The notes beneath the pieces were generated by a model. It was not told the origin of the DNA and did no database searches. It was given only the letters and a program-made list of their open reading frames with translations. 64,000 nt of DNA from Knufia peltigerae (lineage: Eukaryota; Ascomycota; Eurotiomycetes; Chaetothyriales; Trichomeriaceae). Within the stretch, counting starts at the first letter, position 1. Every line of letters begins with the position of its first letter. Position numbers and translations under genes: made by a program. Positions 1 through 10,482 of the stretch are shown piece after piece. The stretch covers positions 124,001 to 188,000 of the forward strand of contig JAPDRN010000046.1 of NCBI GenBank assembly GCA_030247855.1. Direction: 5' to 3'.

Positions 1-322
1 ATAAAGCTAGAGCCATTGCCAAGACCATTCGTCGCTGCCTGAATCTGCATACTTTAATCAATTGGAGACAATGGTCAATTCAACAGCCATGTCTTGATGT
101 CACCACGTTGTTCTCAGCCCAGGTAGGCCATTCCTCGCTTTGACAGAGAAATACCAAGAAACCTCCTTCAAAGATCCTCCTAGTCGCGTCTGTGTTCGTC
201 CTGAGCTGAAAGTGAGGTGGATTGCCTTCCCAGACTGGTGATTGGAGACCTATCATCCCTGGGCCGATCAACCCCACTGCTGGCCTGGGAAGAGGCCATT
301 GCAGACAACAACGTCTTCGAGC
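1..322. other. Upstream region of the first Zn2Cys6 gene
   Basis: No gene recognised. This probably holds the promoter and 5' leader of the regulator that starts at 323. Confidence 0.4.
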
Positions 323-2674
323 ATGGTGCTTGGAGATCAGTCATTAGCCATGAGTGACAGTACTCCGGCCGAACGGCCGCCAAAGGCCTTTTCTTGTATT
401 CGATGCTTCGAGCGCAAGGTAAAATGCGACAAGCAGAGTCCCTGTTCGAACTGTTCCAAATCACAGGTCGAATGCATCTTCCGCGTTCCACCAGCACCTC
501 GTCGTCGAAAGAAACGGTTACAGGAAGATGTCTTACTAGAGCGTTTGAGGAAGTGCGAATTACTCCTCAAAGCCAAGGGTCTCAACCTGGACGACGGTCC
601 CGGTGACCTCAATTCCCCCAGCCATTCATCGCCCGTGGACCCAGCGTCGACTGGGGAGCCGGATTTTGGTGGCCTCAAGTATAACCGACCTGGTCTGTTC
701 CCGGATCTCCCAGCGAACAAGGGCGGACAACTTCTGATGGATGGTTCTAAATCCCGCTTTATCGAAAACAATCTTTGGGCCAGTGTGTCGGGAGAATTCC
801 AAACAAACGAGGCCCTCACGGAAGAGTACTCCGATGAAGGTGATTACGGCTCACCTGATGGGGAAGGCACCGAATTTATGTTGGGTTATACGCCAAGCTC
901 CAACACCGTATCACAACTCCATCCGCCACCAGATCATATCATGCTTTTATGGCAGTCCTATTTGGACAGTTTTAATCCTTTGACGAAGCTTGTTCACCAA
1001 CCCACACTGGAACAGAGTATCATAGGAGCTTTTCAAGACTTGGAAAACGTGCCACGGAGTCTTGAGGCACTTATGTTTTCAGTATATAGTGCTGCCGTCT
1101 ATGCAATGGAGGATGACGAATGCATCATGAAATTTGGCGAGGAGCGTAAAGTCTTGCTCTCGAGGTATCGGTATGGCACCAGGAAAGCACTTTCTAGAGC
1201 AAAGTTTATGGCGACCTCGGATCTCCAAGTACTCGCGGCATTCGTGATTTACTTGCTGACAATGCGAGAAGTATATGATTCGAGAACTGTGTGGGCGTTG
1301 GCTGGTGTGGCCAGCAGGATAGCGCAAGGCATGGGCCTACATCGTGATGGCACCACCCTTGGAACTCCTCCATTTGAGACTGAAATGCGTCGGCGAATAT
1401 GGTGGCAGGTCACGACGCTGGATTTCAGGTCGGGAGAGTTGAGCGGATCCGGACGTTTTGGCGATTTTGACATGTGGGATACGAAACCGCCAACGAATGT
1501 CAACGATACCGATATATGGCCTGGCATGACGGAACCCCCAGTCCCTAGCCCACGGCCTACGGACATGGTAGCCTGTCTAATTCGATGCGAATTCGGCACG
1601 TTCTGGAAAGAAAAGATTTCGGCAAAATCCAAAATCACCATGGAGAACCTGAGACTAGACGCACCTTTTAACACAACGCTGGAAGAACGCGACGCCAATA
1701 TCAACGAGTTGGAAGGTCTTCTTGAGGAGAAGTATTTGAAATACTGCGACCCTTCGGTTCCTGTACAGTTCATGTGCATTTTGATGGGCAGAGGCGCCGT
1801 CGCCAGCATGAGGCTGATGGCGCACCACCCAAGGAAATACGCCAATCCGGCCGACCTGCCGGAATCCGAAAAGGAATACCTATGGAAGATCAGCCTCAAG
1901 CTTCTGGAGGGATACAACTTGGCGCATTCGACCAAATATCTGCGAAAGTTCATGTGGCACACGAGGAACTTTTTCGGGTGGCAGGCCTTGATTTATCTTT
2001 TGAACGAGCTACAGACAGAGACTATCGGTGACAAAGCCGATCACGCGTGGAGCGTCGTGGACGAGGTGTTTCATCACCAGAAGAATTTTGTGACTGACTA
2101 CAAACGTCCCCTGCACGCCGCGGCTGGCAGTCTGTTGTTGAAGGCGTTTAATGCCCGCGCGGCCGCGTTACGCGAGAAGACAAACGGACTCCTGCCTAAG
2201 ACGATACCTGAGTATATTGTCATTTTACAGGAACAACGCAAGGCGAATCCTCCTCCCCCGTCTGCTACCCAATTGTCAGCAGCTGCTACCCATCCACCAA
2301 CGATGTCTACTACTGCTTCGACGAGTAGTCCATCGGTCTTGACGTCCCAGGGAACACCTTCTGATCCATGGCAAGGCGGAGGGAGTTTGACGTCAATGTT
2401 GTATCAACCCCAAGCACGACAGTTCGGGGCCGGCGAAAGCGGCGGTGGCGCCGGCGGCGGCAGAAAACGCCAACAATTACCTCTACCGAATTTCGTACCT
2501 CCTCAAGTGCCCGCCTCGATTCAAACACAAAACATTCGACCGGAACAGATCATGTACGCGTCTGATCCGTCCCTAGCCGAGGACCTTGCACTCGCCGATA
2601 TGCCCATGGATTGGGCTTCGTGGGACATGATGATGCAGGATTCTTCTACATGGGATCAAGCTGGTGGGCAATAG
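323..2674 (+). CDS. Zn2Cys6 fungal transcription factor
   Basis: Single-exon gene of 783 residues. The binuclear zinc cluster has cysteines at residues 25, 28, 35, 41, 44 and 51 (C-x2-C-x6-C-x5-C-x2-C-x6-C), followed by a basic linker (RRRKKR). The middle-homology (fungal_trans) region lies near residues 220-500 and contains the hallmark stretch GMGLHRDG followed by RRRIWW. The C-terminus is Ser/Thr/Pro/Gly rich and ends in an acidic, Trp/Met-rich tail that looks like an activation domain. It should bind CGG-type half-sites in the nucleus; the target pathway cannot be told from the sequence. The ATG at 323 has A at -3. The next ATG, at 350, is equally plausible and would shorten the protein by nine residues. 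The frame is open upstream to about 242 but offers no ATG there. Confidence 0.9.
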   Translation: MVLGDQSLAMSDSTPAERPPKAFSCIRCFERKVKCDKQSPCSNCSKSQVECIFRVPPAPRRRKKRLQEDVLLERLRKCELLLKAKGLNLDDGPGDLNSPSHSSPVDPASTGEPDFGGLKYNRPGLFPDLPANKGGQLLMDGSKSRFIENNLWASVSGEFQTNEALTEEYSDEGDYGSPDGEGTEFMLGYTPSSNTVSQLHPPPDHIMLLWQSYLDSFNPLTKLVHQPTLEQSIIGAFQDLENVPRSLEALMFSVYSAAVYAMEDDECIMKFGEERKVLLSRYRYGTRKALSRAKFMATSDLQVLAAFVIYLLTMREVYDSRTVWALAGVASRIAQGMGLHRDGTTLGTPPFETEMRRRIWWQVTTLDFRSGELSGSGRFGDFDMWDTKPPTNVNDTDIWPGMTEPPVPSPRPTDMVACLIRCEFGTFWKEKISAKSKITMENLRLDAPFNTTLEERDANINELEGLLEEKYLKYCDPSVPVQFMCILMGRGAVASMRLMAHHPRKYANPADLPESEKEYLWKISLKLLEGYNLAHSTKYLRKFMWHTRNFFGWQALIYLLNELQTETIGDKADHAWSVVDEVFHHQKNFVTDYKRPLHAAAGSLLLKAFNARAAALREKTNGLLPKTIPEYIVILQEQRKANPPPPSATQLSAAATHPPTMSTTASTSSPSVLTSQGTPSDPWQGGGSLTSMLYQPQARQFGAGESGGGAGGGRKRQQLPLPNFVPPQVPASIQTQNIRPEQIMYASDPSLAEDLALADMPMDWASWDMMMQDSSTWDQAGGQ

Positions 2675-3308
2675 CACGGACTTGAAGCTTTAACTTGGCA
2701 CTCGTGAATTATAAGGAGAGAAAAAGTTAACGAAAGAAGCAAACAACAATTACTCGCTCAAACGGACCTCACTCAATAAAAAGTGAAGGGGGAAAAGCAA
2801 GAAATTGAAGATGGTTTCGTCGGCATGTACAGAAACCGACCCCCTGTTATGTCTACCTGCCTATATGTACTTTTACTTGACGATTCATCGAAATCGTGGG
2901 CCTATGATTTATATATTTAATATAGCTACCTCTCAAGCTACTTCCGTACTCGCAAATACCCCAGAAATAGCTCTACTCAATAACAACCAACAAAGACTGG
3001 TGAATCATATAAAAAACATTATTCTCCCACCTTGGTTTTTGTTGTTTACAGAAGGAAAAGAATCCCTGGTAACAGAATTGTAATATCCTACAAAAACACA
3101 ACGTCACCCCCTGCGTCCTCTCAACACCTAGGTATACAAGGTCGGCAAATGTCCGGACCAGGCAATGGTCAAGTTGTCCATCTAGGTAGACCGACTACCC
3201 AACGTGGTCATCTACCTCCGTACTCGGGTGCACGTCGTCGAGGATTCAAAAATACGTGGACAAGATCCCTCGGTCGGCGCGCTCGAACCTCGGCAGGGCC
3301 ACGCACAC
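2675..3308. other. Convergent intergenic region
   Basis: This lies between the stop codons of the Zn2Cys6 gene (+) and NUP82 (-). It is AT-rich and has an AATAAA at 2775-2780, a candidate polyadenylation element for the plus-strand gene. No coding sequence is supported. Confidence 0.5.
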
Positions 3309-6200
3309 TTAATACTCGACGTTCAACCGATCCAGACGTTTCATGACGGCGTCGATGACGGCCCCTTCACGCTCCACCATGGCCATGACGTCGGCGATCT
3401 TCTCCTTTTGCAATCGACTCGACACGCCAAACGTTGTCGTGGTTGTCGAACTGGACGCGGCGGCGGCGCCAGGAGCCGAAGCAGAAGTGCCCGGTTTGAC
3501 GGTCGACATGGACGCAGACATTGGGGAAGGCGAGGGTTCAGATGTCTGGGCTTGTTGGACTCGCTTGCTCTCTTCCAGGAGCTCACGGGAGAATTCTTTG
3601 ACCTGTAGAAATCACACAAACGGTTAGTTTTCATGGACATACACACACATGAATAACGCAAGAGGCAACATTGAGAGAGTATACCACATACCATGTCGAA
3701 TCTCTTGTCCAGTCTGTCATTTGCACGTCCTCCATCACCGTCAACGCCGACGCCGACATTCCTACCCAACGCATCAATCTCCTCGATCCAGGTTTTTTCT
3801 TTGGAACTCAGTTCCCGCTTGGCCGATCCGACTCGTCCCACTTTCCTCCTCAGTGCCTCGTACCGCGCAAGCAAGTTTGCCTGCCTGTCTTGGGCGTCCT
3901 GGATTCTCGTGGTCACTGATTTCTTCGCCGTGACGGTACCATCTTCGTCGACTTCCTCGCTCGATTTCAGATGCTGGAGCCGTTGGGCCAGCTCGCTCAT
4001 CTGTTGTACTTGGCTGCCCAGTTCTTCGCGCAGACGCTCACATCGTCGGAAGAGTTCGGCGGCCGCCTTCTCGAGCTCGGCAGATTGAACACTAACGGTA
4101 CGGTGCGTGACCGTCATGATTTCCAGCATCGCCGGACTCAGACGCATAGGCTTGTCCGTGACCGCACGTTTCAGTGTGGGAGGGAGGCGCTGCTTCATCT
4201 GTTCAATGGGATAGAGATGGTTGGCATAGAAGACCTTTGCGGGAACGTAAGGTGATCTTGTAGGCAGTGTCCCAGCGTCATTCTCCTCCGATACTCTAGC
4301 GAGCTGCCGACTTGAGGAGATCGTGGTCAGCTCTGGAGAGGACACCGCCACTGTGGATGCGTGCAAGTGAGCTTGATCGAAAAAGACAGAGTAGGCTGAA
4401 GAAGGAGTTGCAGTCAAAAGGAGAAATCCCAAAGATATGTCGTCCACTATCGTGGGTGCGGACAGTGTTTCCGTTGCGTCGTTGGTGCTGATGACCTTGT
4501 CAGTTATGCAAACCTGGGATTCGCAGGCCGTTTCGAGTCGAGTTCTCATTCCTGGGTCGACATTCTCAGCTCCCGTCATCTCAGCCGCCAGGTGGTTTAC
4601 CCAATCGTTCAGGGACAAAGAATAAACATGCTTGAATGTTGTCAGGAACAGGCTGTAGCCGCTGGCGATATCACCGGTGAGCATTGGCCAGTTCGATGCA
4701 GAGTCGACCTCGGCGTCAAGTGCAAAAGTATCGACCAATGCCAACTCCTTTGCGTCTGAAGATGGCACGCCAAAGGCACTCTTGCCCTTCTTAGGAAGCC
4801 ATTGCCCCGACACTCCGTCAAGATCAATGGCAAACCACACCTCATTTTCTGTTGTTGCTACGCAAACGGTAGTAAAAGGCACACCGTGGGAGGTGAGTTG
4901 GTCAAAATCATCATCGTCTTCACCAGACATGAGATCACGCTCATCAATGATCGCCGGATAGACGTAGATGTCAGAAATTTCAATGTCCGAGGCGTCATCT
5001 TCTGGCTGGATGGCAAATGGACCTTGAAGCCGAGGAATTGCACTTGGATTCTGTGGTCGCAGGCGTACCTCAAACTCGCCTAGGCTATCTGTCGAATCAA
5101 GAAGCAGCGGTTCTTCGCTGTCAATCTCTTGTACCCACTCGTACTGTTGATCAGCAGCTCGTCGGTCGTCCATGTCTGCATCTTCACCAGCGATAGAGGC
5201 CATGCGAGAAACGGCATTCGTCGAAAGAGAGGGAATAGTGGTGGATGTTGGCTTCCACTTGGTAGGTAACAGAGGGCATAGGGCGTATATGTCACCATTC
5301 CTCATTGCGGTCCAGAGAGTCATACCAGCCCATGCATCTTCATCATCCTTGCCTCGACCACCAAAACAAGCGGCAGAGACCTCCATGTCGAAATCATCAA
5401 CAGAGAAACCTTTAGTTTTGCCAAATCCCGAAGGCTCGAAATCTTGATCGCACGAGACTCCATCAGCCAGCTTCCGTAGATCAATAGCCAGAGCCGGGCG
5501 CTCGAATGACCATTTGTTCGACCTGTCAAGTTCCCATACTCTTACAGCTGCTTCTGCCGTTACCGTGACGATACAATCCGTGCTTGCAGTCGAAGATGCG
5601 AGGGGATGCCATAGTACCGAGGCCAAAGGAGATTCTGGGATGACATGGATTGTTGGGCCGAGCTGAAACGTCTTTAACTTGAGAGGGGATCTGTCCTGGT
5701 CTCGGAGTCTAGAGGACGGCGGTAGCGCTGCGATATGAACGGTGTGTTCGGTAGCGATAGCGAGAAAAATGCCTGACGGAGAGACGACAATCTGTCGAAT
5801 TTGGTAATAAATAGACACATCCAGGGTCTGACATAGTTAGTCGCATGACAAGAACACCACCCTTTGGACATACTCTGTAAACTTGTTGCTCCGAAGCAGC
5901 ATCTGCTGAACGCGAAAGACCAAACTGACTGTTCCCAGCGTGGGTGTTTTCTTCCCATTCGTCTTTGACTAGTGACAGGTCTGCCCATCTTATTTTGTTG
6001 CCCACAACCGTGAAAATCTCTGTACCACGACTTGCAACCGGCCTTCTGGGACCTTGGTATTCTGTAGAAGGAGGTGCACCGAGATAGGAGGACCGTTTTG
6101 AGGGTGAAGCCGGCGATTGAGGTGCTGGGTCTAAGAATACCTTTGCACCCGCCGATGGGCGAGACAGCCAGGGAGGAGTGTAGCCGATGACTTTCGGCAT
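3309..6200 (-). CDS. NUP82: Nucleoporin Nup82 (Nup88 family), three exons
   Basis: Exons on the minus strand: 6200-5874, 5827-3692 and 3602-3309, giving 918 residues. Intron 1 (46 bp) has GTATGT, CTAAC and CAG; intron 2 (89 bp) has GTATGTG, CTAACC and TACAG. Both keep phase 0. The N-terminal two thirds form a WD-like beta-propeller, with motifs such as VVSPSG, FLAIATEH, VLWHPLAS and AVRVWELD early on. The C-terminal part, about residues 600-910, is rich in charged heptads typical of the coiled coil that packs with Nup159 and Nsp1. Family knowledge: Nup82 sits on the cytoplasmic face of the nuclear pore and supports mRNA export. The last exon supplies the tail ending RLNVEY; reading straight through intron 2 gives a false C-terminus. 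It is divergent from CBC2, with 237 bp between the starts. Confidence 0.88.
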
Positions 6201-6437
6201 CTTAGAGGCACTGTGAGATTCAAGGGCGAATCGAGGAGGCCATGAACGAAGAGAGTGTCAAGGAAAGACAGTACAGATTAGTTGTGGTTCAAAAAGTTGT
6301 AGTTGAATTGCGCAGCGCCGTTTTTGGTCTTTTCGCGTTAGAGAGACGCGCCGCATTTCATCATTTCCACCACTTCAGATTCATCTTCGCATTTCTGTTC
6401 CTCCACAATCCAGCGGCAAGTCTGATATTAGCACAAT
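6201..6437. promoter_or_regulatory. Bidirectional promoter NUP82/CBC2
   Basis: Only 237 bp separate the ATGs of the two divergent genes, so their promoter elements must share or abut this segment. I saw no clear TATA box. Confidence 0.55.
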
Positions 6438-7129
6438 ATGGCTCCTTTGACGCTTTCAACTGTCGACAGGCTAGACAGGCCTAGTACTTACTACTCTGGA
6501 AGGGTTAGTAGCCCTGCCTCTCCTGTTAGATGCGACCTTGAGCTTACAATAAGTGCAGAAGAAGCGCAAGTATGGCCGCGATCAGCCAGACGACCGAGAC
6601 GGCGCAGATAAACAGCCGGAGGAGGACGAACTACTCAAAGATGCGACCACTCTATATGTTGGCAATCTGTGTGTATACTGCCCACTGTGAAGCGCTGAAC
6701 TCATGGTTCGATCAGGTCCTTCTACACAACCGAGGAACAGATCCACGAGCTCTTCTCAAAGTACGCAACACTCTGCTTTCTGGGATCTCATTGCTTACAA
6801 TATCCAGGTGTGGCGAAATCAAGCGTCTGATTATGGGCCTCGATCGCTACCAAAAGACACCCTGCGGCTTCTGCTTCGTCGAGTACTATACACATCAAGA
6901 CGCTTTAGATTGCATGAAATACATCGGCGGGACCAAACTAGACGAACGAGTCATTCGAACTGATCTGGACGCCGGTTTCCAAGATGGAAGACAATTTGGT
7001 CGCGGCAAGTCTGGTGGACAAGTTCGTGACGAATATCGAGACGAATTCGATCCTGGACGAGGAGGTTACGGCAGAGCCATCGACGCTGAACGAAAGAAGG
7101 AAGAGGAGGAATATGGCAGCGGAAGGTAA
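6438..7129 (+). CDS. CBC2: Nuclear cap-binding complex small subunit (Cbc2/CBP20), four exons
   Basis: Exons 6438-6503, 6559-6668, 6716-6760 and 6808-7129 give 180 residues. The introns are 55, 47 and 47 bp with donors GTTAGT, GTGTGT and GTACGC. Phases join exactly, restoring the RRM: TLYVGNL (RNP2) and then CGFCFVEYY (RNP1). The start MAPLTLSTVDRLDRP is the usual fungal Cbc2 N-terminus with the cap-contacting Tyr-Tyr just after it, and the C-terminal RGKSGGQVRDEYR segment is the family signature that also contacts the cap. It binds m7G-capped RNA with Cbc1 in the nucleus. Small exons of 45 and 66 bp make this gene easy to miss. Confidence 0.93.
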
Positions 7130-7211
7130 ACACTATATCGACTAACTCTAGTTGCTATATAAGGCGAACTCCAGCATGCGGTCAATCGCAGCAACCCGAC
7201 CATGGTCTTAT

Positions 7212-8103
7212 TCACTCCGACTTAGTTACAGATGTTCTACCGACTGCGGCCAAGACTTGTTTCAGCCACCAAACGTGTATCCGAATATCGGCGGTCAGTT
7301 CAGGATGAAAGCTCGTTCCGAAGACGTTACCTTGCTTGACAGCAATGATATCGCCGACCTCTTCTCCAGCATTTACTTCAGCACCCATAGCATTTGCCTT
7401 CTTGAGTCGACCAGGAAGCACGCCCATGACATCAACATGAGAACTCATTGCTTGCCGGGCGTGATTGTCTCTGGCAGATTTCGATGGGGCAACGACGGTC
7501 TGAGCCATCTGCTGTTCTCCTTTCTGAACACCTTCGACATTGGGCAAGATCTTTTCGACAACGGGTGCTCGGATGAAGACTCCTGGAAATGGTTCATGCG
7601 ACACTGATTCCTCTGATTTCAAGAACGGAAGGTCTAGGTCGGCCTGGAAACTCTCGACTTGCCTACCGAAATGGTTGCGATTCACTCGAACATCTAGACC
7701 ACCGATGAGATCCTGACCTCCCTTCTTGATGGCATTTGCTGCCTCGGATAGCAGGATGAGTCCAGCACATGTTCCCCAGGTTGGCTTCCGATCAACTCTG
7801 GGTCATAATTAGACTAGTCATTCAAAGACGGTGGCCATGGGAGATAGCATACTTTACAAAGTCCCTTAAAGGCTCCAGCAGACCAGACTCTGCCGCCACT
7901 AGAGAGATGGTTGTGCTCTCACCGCCGGGGATAATCAATGCGTCGCATCGGGAAAGCTGTTCAACATTTCTGACTTCTGTGAACTCGAAGGACGTCGTGA
8001 CTCCGTGGCTTTGTAAATGACTTGCAGCTCTTTTGAGTAGTATCAAATGTTCCAGAAAGGCGCCCTGTAAGGCCAGGACACCGACTGTGAGTGTCATTGA
8101 CAT
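7212..8103 (-). CDS. SNO1: Pyridoxal 5'-phosphate synthase glutaminase subunit (Pdx2/SNO)
   Basis: Exons 8103-7853 and 7797-7212 (minus strand) encode 278 residues; the 55-bp intron has GTATGC, CTAAT and CAG. It is a class I glutamine amidotransferase. The N-terminus VGVLALQGAF and the loop IIPGGEST are diagnostic of the Pdx2 family. The nucleophile Cys is in WGTCAGL just after the intron, and the catalytic His is in SFHPEL near the C-terminus. It supplies ammonia to Pdx1/SNZ for vitamin B6 synthesis; no Pdx1 partner is in the window. Family members are usually about 190-270 residues; the extra length here is a loop before the HPEL motif. The start is the ATG at 8103 (MSMTLTVG), with a second ATG at 8097. 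It is convergent with CBC2 (82 bp between stops). Confidence 0.93.
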
Positions 8104-8904
8104 AACATGTGTTTTGGATATTGTTGAAGTGATGATGGTATCAGTCAATTTTCTGACTACCTGTTATACGCGATCTCTCTTGTCAATCGTAGGTACGGAG
8201 TAGTCAATCAGTCATCTAGTTCTTGTATGATTCAACGAGTAATCGGAGTGATATTCGTCTCCGCGAGGCGAAAATAATTCTGCCGCCGCCTTGTGGTTTG
8301 TCATTGGTTTGTTTCTGCTCCCGATTTACTTTCTTCCGCCTTGTTACACCCGACGATACCCATACAGACATCCGGAGACCATCTACAAGACTTCACTACA
8401 ACTCTCCATCTTGTGATTTGATGGTTTGGAGATATGATTCTGCAGGATAGGTCCATTGGTCGTACCCGTACTTGTAGAGACGAAGAAGGGAATTGTTAGA
8501 CAGTGTCCACCCACTTTTTCGGTTCAGCCTTGTGGAACTGAATGAATGATCAACCTCCGTCAATCATTCCTCAGGCGTGCTATATTAAGCCACATCTGAG
8601 ATAGACTACACCTGACCATTTCTCCCTGTATTACAACATCATTGCTTTGCCTGACCGAACAAAAGCACACCACCATTGGAATCAAATGCAATAGAGTGGA
8701 TTTAATCTCTCCTCTCAGCAAGAACAATGTCCTTCAGCTGAAGACGGTTGTCCCGACTCATTTAACAAGATCGGACGACCAGCTGAATCGACCAGTTCAT
8801 GAGGACGGAGTCTGTGATGTTATTTGCCGCACGACCTTTCTCGACATCACTCTATCCGACCGAGCAGCACTACAGGGATCTTCACTCGAAGACCATCTGG
8901 CAAG
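8104..8904. other. Divergent intergenic region PDX2/PPTase
   Basis: About 800 bp between two divergent cofactor genes, presumably containing both promoters. It has one TACGGAGTA element at 8194-8202. No coding sequence is supported. Confidence 0.45.
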
Positions 8905-10239
8905 ATGTCGGCGACACCTCGTTCTGAACAACCCCCCAAACACCCCTCGACCATAACTCGCTTCTACATTGATACCCGACCACTCGTCAACGCTTCACCA
9001 AAATCTTTACCATTACTCTCGACGCTACAGTTCAGTGAACAAGAATCGATAACGCGATTCATTCGACCCGCCGACAGATTCATGTCCTTGGGGAGCGCGC
9101 TGTTGAAATACACATTCATACACCGCCAGGCTGGGATACCTTGGTCTGACATCCGCATCTCACGCACACCGGCACCACACAAGCGTCCGTACTGGGAACC
9201 ACCTGAACTCTGGACGAGATCTCCAATCTCGGCCTCTCAAACGGCCCCTACGGATAACCGTTCCGACTCCATACAGCCCGAGACGAAAGGTCTCGAATTC
9301 AACGTATCCCACCAAGCAGGTCTCGTGGCCATCTTGGGTTGCACGACTCCCACTTCGCAGCTCCCTAACCCATCAACCTCCATTTCCCAAGTCACGCCAC
9401 TCTCGCCCACTTTACCCGCAGGTCGATTCGAGCAGTTGAGCTTGACGGGGCACCACACCCCTATCCTCGGCGCCGGCCAGGTTCGTCTGGGTGTCGACAT
9501 CGCTTGCACCAACGAAGACAAACGCACACCAAAAGACGTCACCACCCAAGCCAAATTCGACGAATGGGTCGACATATTCAGTGAAATGTTTTCGGACCGT
9601 GAACGCCGCGACATGCGTTTCGCTCCCGTCCACGTCCCCGTCTCGGAGCGTGAGGAGGGAGATTACTACGGGTGGGAGAGCAGCGATGACTCGTCGGCGT
9701 CGGCGTCCGCGGGCCACACTGGAGGGAACCGAGAGGCCAAGATGATCGAACAGAAACTCCGTCGGTTCTACGCGTACTGGGCCCTGAAGGAGGCTTACAT
9801 CAAAATGGTCGGCGAGGGCCTGCTGGCGAGTTGGCTGAGGGAGCTGGAGTTTTTGGATGTCGTGCCGCCGGCCATCCCTGAGGCCGTTTTAAAAACGAGA
9901 CGCAAAGAGCGCGGTCGAAGCCGTGGCGGTGGCGTAAGCGAACCGAATGCGCAAGCGGGGAATCATTCGCATTTACACCCTGATGCACTACAACACGAAG
10001 CGGACAAGTGGACCACCCCCGAAAAGGCCGAACGAGGAATGACTACCCTGTTCCGTGCAGCGAAAGTCGAGGATGTCGACATTGAGCTTGTCGCGTACGA
10101 CGAGGACTTTTTGATCGCGACGGCCACGAGGGGCTTGCGAGAGGAGACGGACAGTCCAGAGGGTAGAAGGTGGATCAGGCTCGATATTGAACGGGACATT
10201 AGACCTTGCGCGGAGGGCAGGTGTAGTTGTGTTATCTAG
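8905..10239 (+). CDS. 4'-phosphopantetheinyl transferase (Sfp/NpgA type)
   Basis: Single exon, 444 residues, starting at the ATG at 8905 (MSATPRSE). It transfers the phosphopantetheine arm of CoA to carrier proteins of polyketide synthases, non-ribosomal peptide synthetases and the aminoadipate reductase of lysine synthesis. The signature residues are all visible: FNVSHQ (about residue 132), GVDIA (about 196, Mg2+-binding Asp), and WALKEAYIKMVGEG (about 290-305, with the Glu and Lys of the WxxKEaxxK motif). The protein is longer than the roughly 340-residue A. nidulans NpgA because of a Ser/acidic insert near 255-280 and a basic linker after residue 325. The fungus probably has this broad-range enzyme as its main cytosolic one. 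Confidence 0.92.
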   Translation: MSATPRSEQPPKHPSTITRFYIDTRPLVNASPKSLPLLSTLQFSEQESITRFIRPADRFMSLGSALLKYTFIHRQAGIPWSDIRISRTPAPHKRPYWEPPELWTRSPISASQTAPTDNRSDSIQPETKGLEFNVSHQAGLVAILGCTTPTSQLPNPSTSISQVTPLSPTLPAGRFEQLSLTGHHTPILGAGQVRLGVDIACTNEDKRTPKDVTTQAKFDEWVDIFSEMFSDRERRDMRFAPVHVPVSEREEGDYYGWESSDDSSASASAGHTGGNREAKMIEQKLRRFYAYWALKEAYIKMVGEGLLASWLRELEFLDVVPPAIPEAVLKTRRKERGRSRGGGVSEPNAQAGNHSHLHPDALQHEADKWTTPEKAERGMTTLFRAAKVEDVDIELVAYDEDFLIATATRGLREETDSPEGRRWIRLDIERDIRPCAEGRCSCVI

Positions 10240-10482
10240 ACTGGGCTTGAAACACGAGGAAACCATTTGGGATAGAGGCGGATGCTGAGCAGTAAATAGA
10301 CATCAAAATATCAACTACTTAAGTAGCTTCGTACCTCTACCAACAGTGGACAAACAATGATTAGATATGTTCTTTTCGGAATTTGTATAGTTGTCAAATA
10401 TCTATCTCTATATATATATATATCGCTCAAAAATCATCTTGATGTCTCCTCTTGGGTATGCATTGGTCTTGTCAGATGAATG

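Noticed and set aside
1249..1962. 237-codon minus-strand frame inside the first Zn2Cys6 gene
   Set aside because: Antisense shadow of a gene with clear domain structure; no recognisable protein features.
8594..8625. CTGAGA followed by ACACCTGACC, reminiscent of a TPP riboswitch near cofactor genes
   Set aside because: The later conserved parts (the GAxCTGATCTGG and ACCAGCG strands) are absent, and it lies upstream of the PPTase, not of a thiamine gene.
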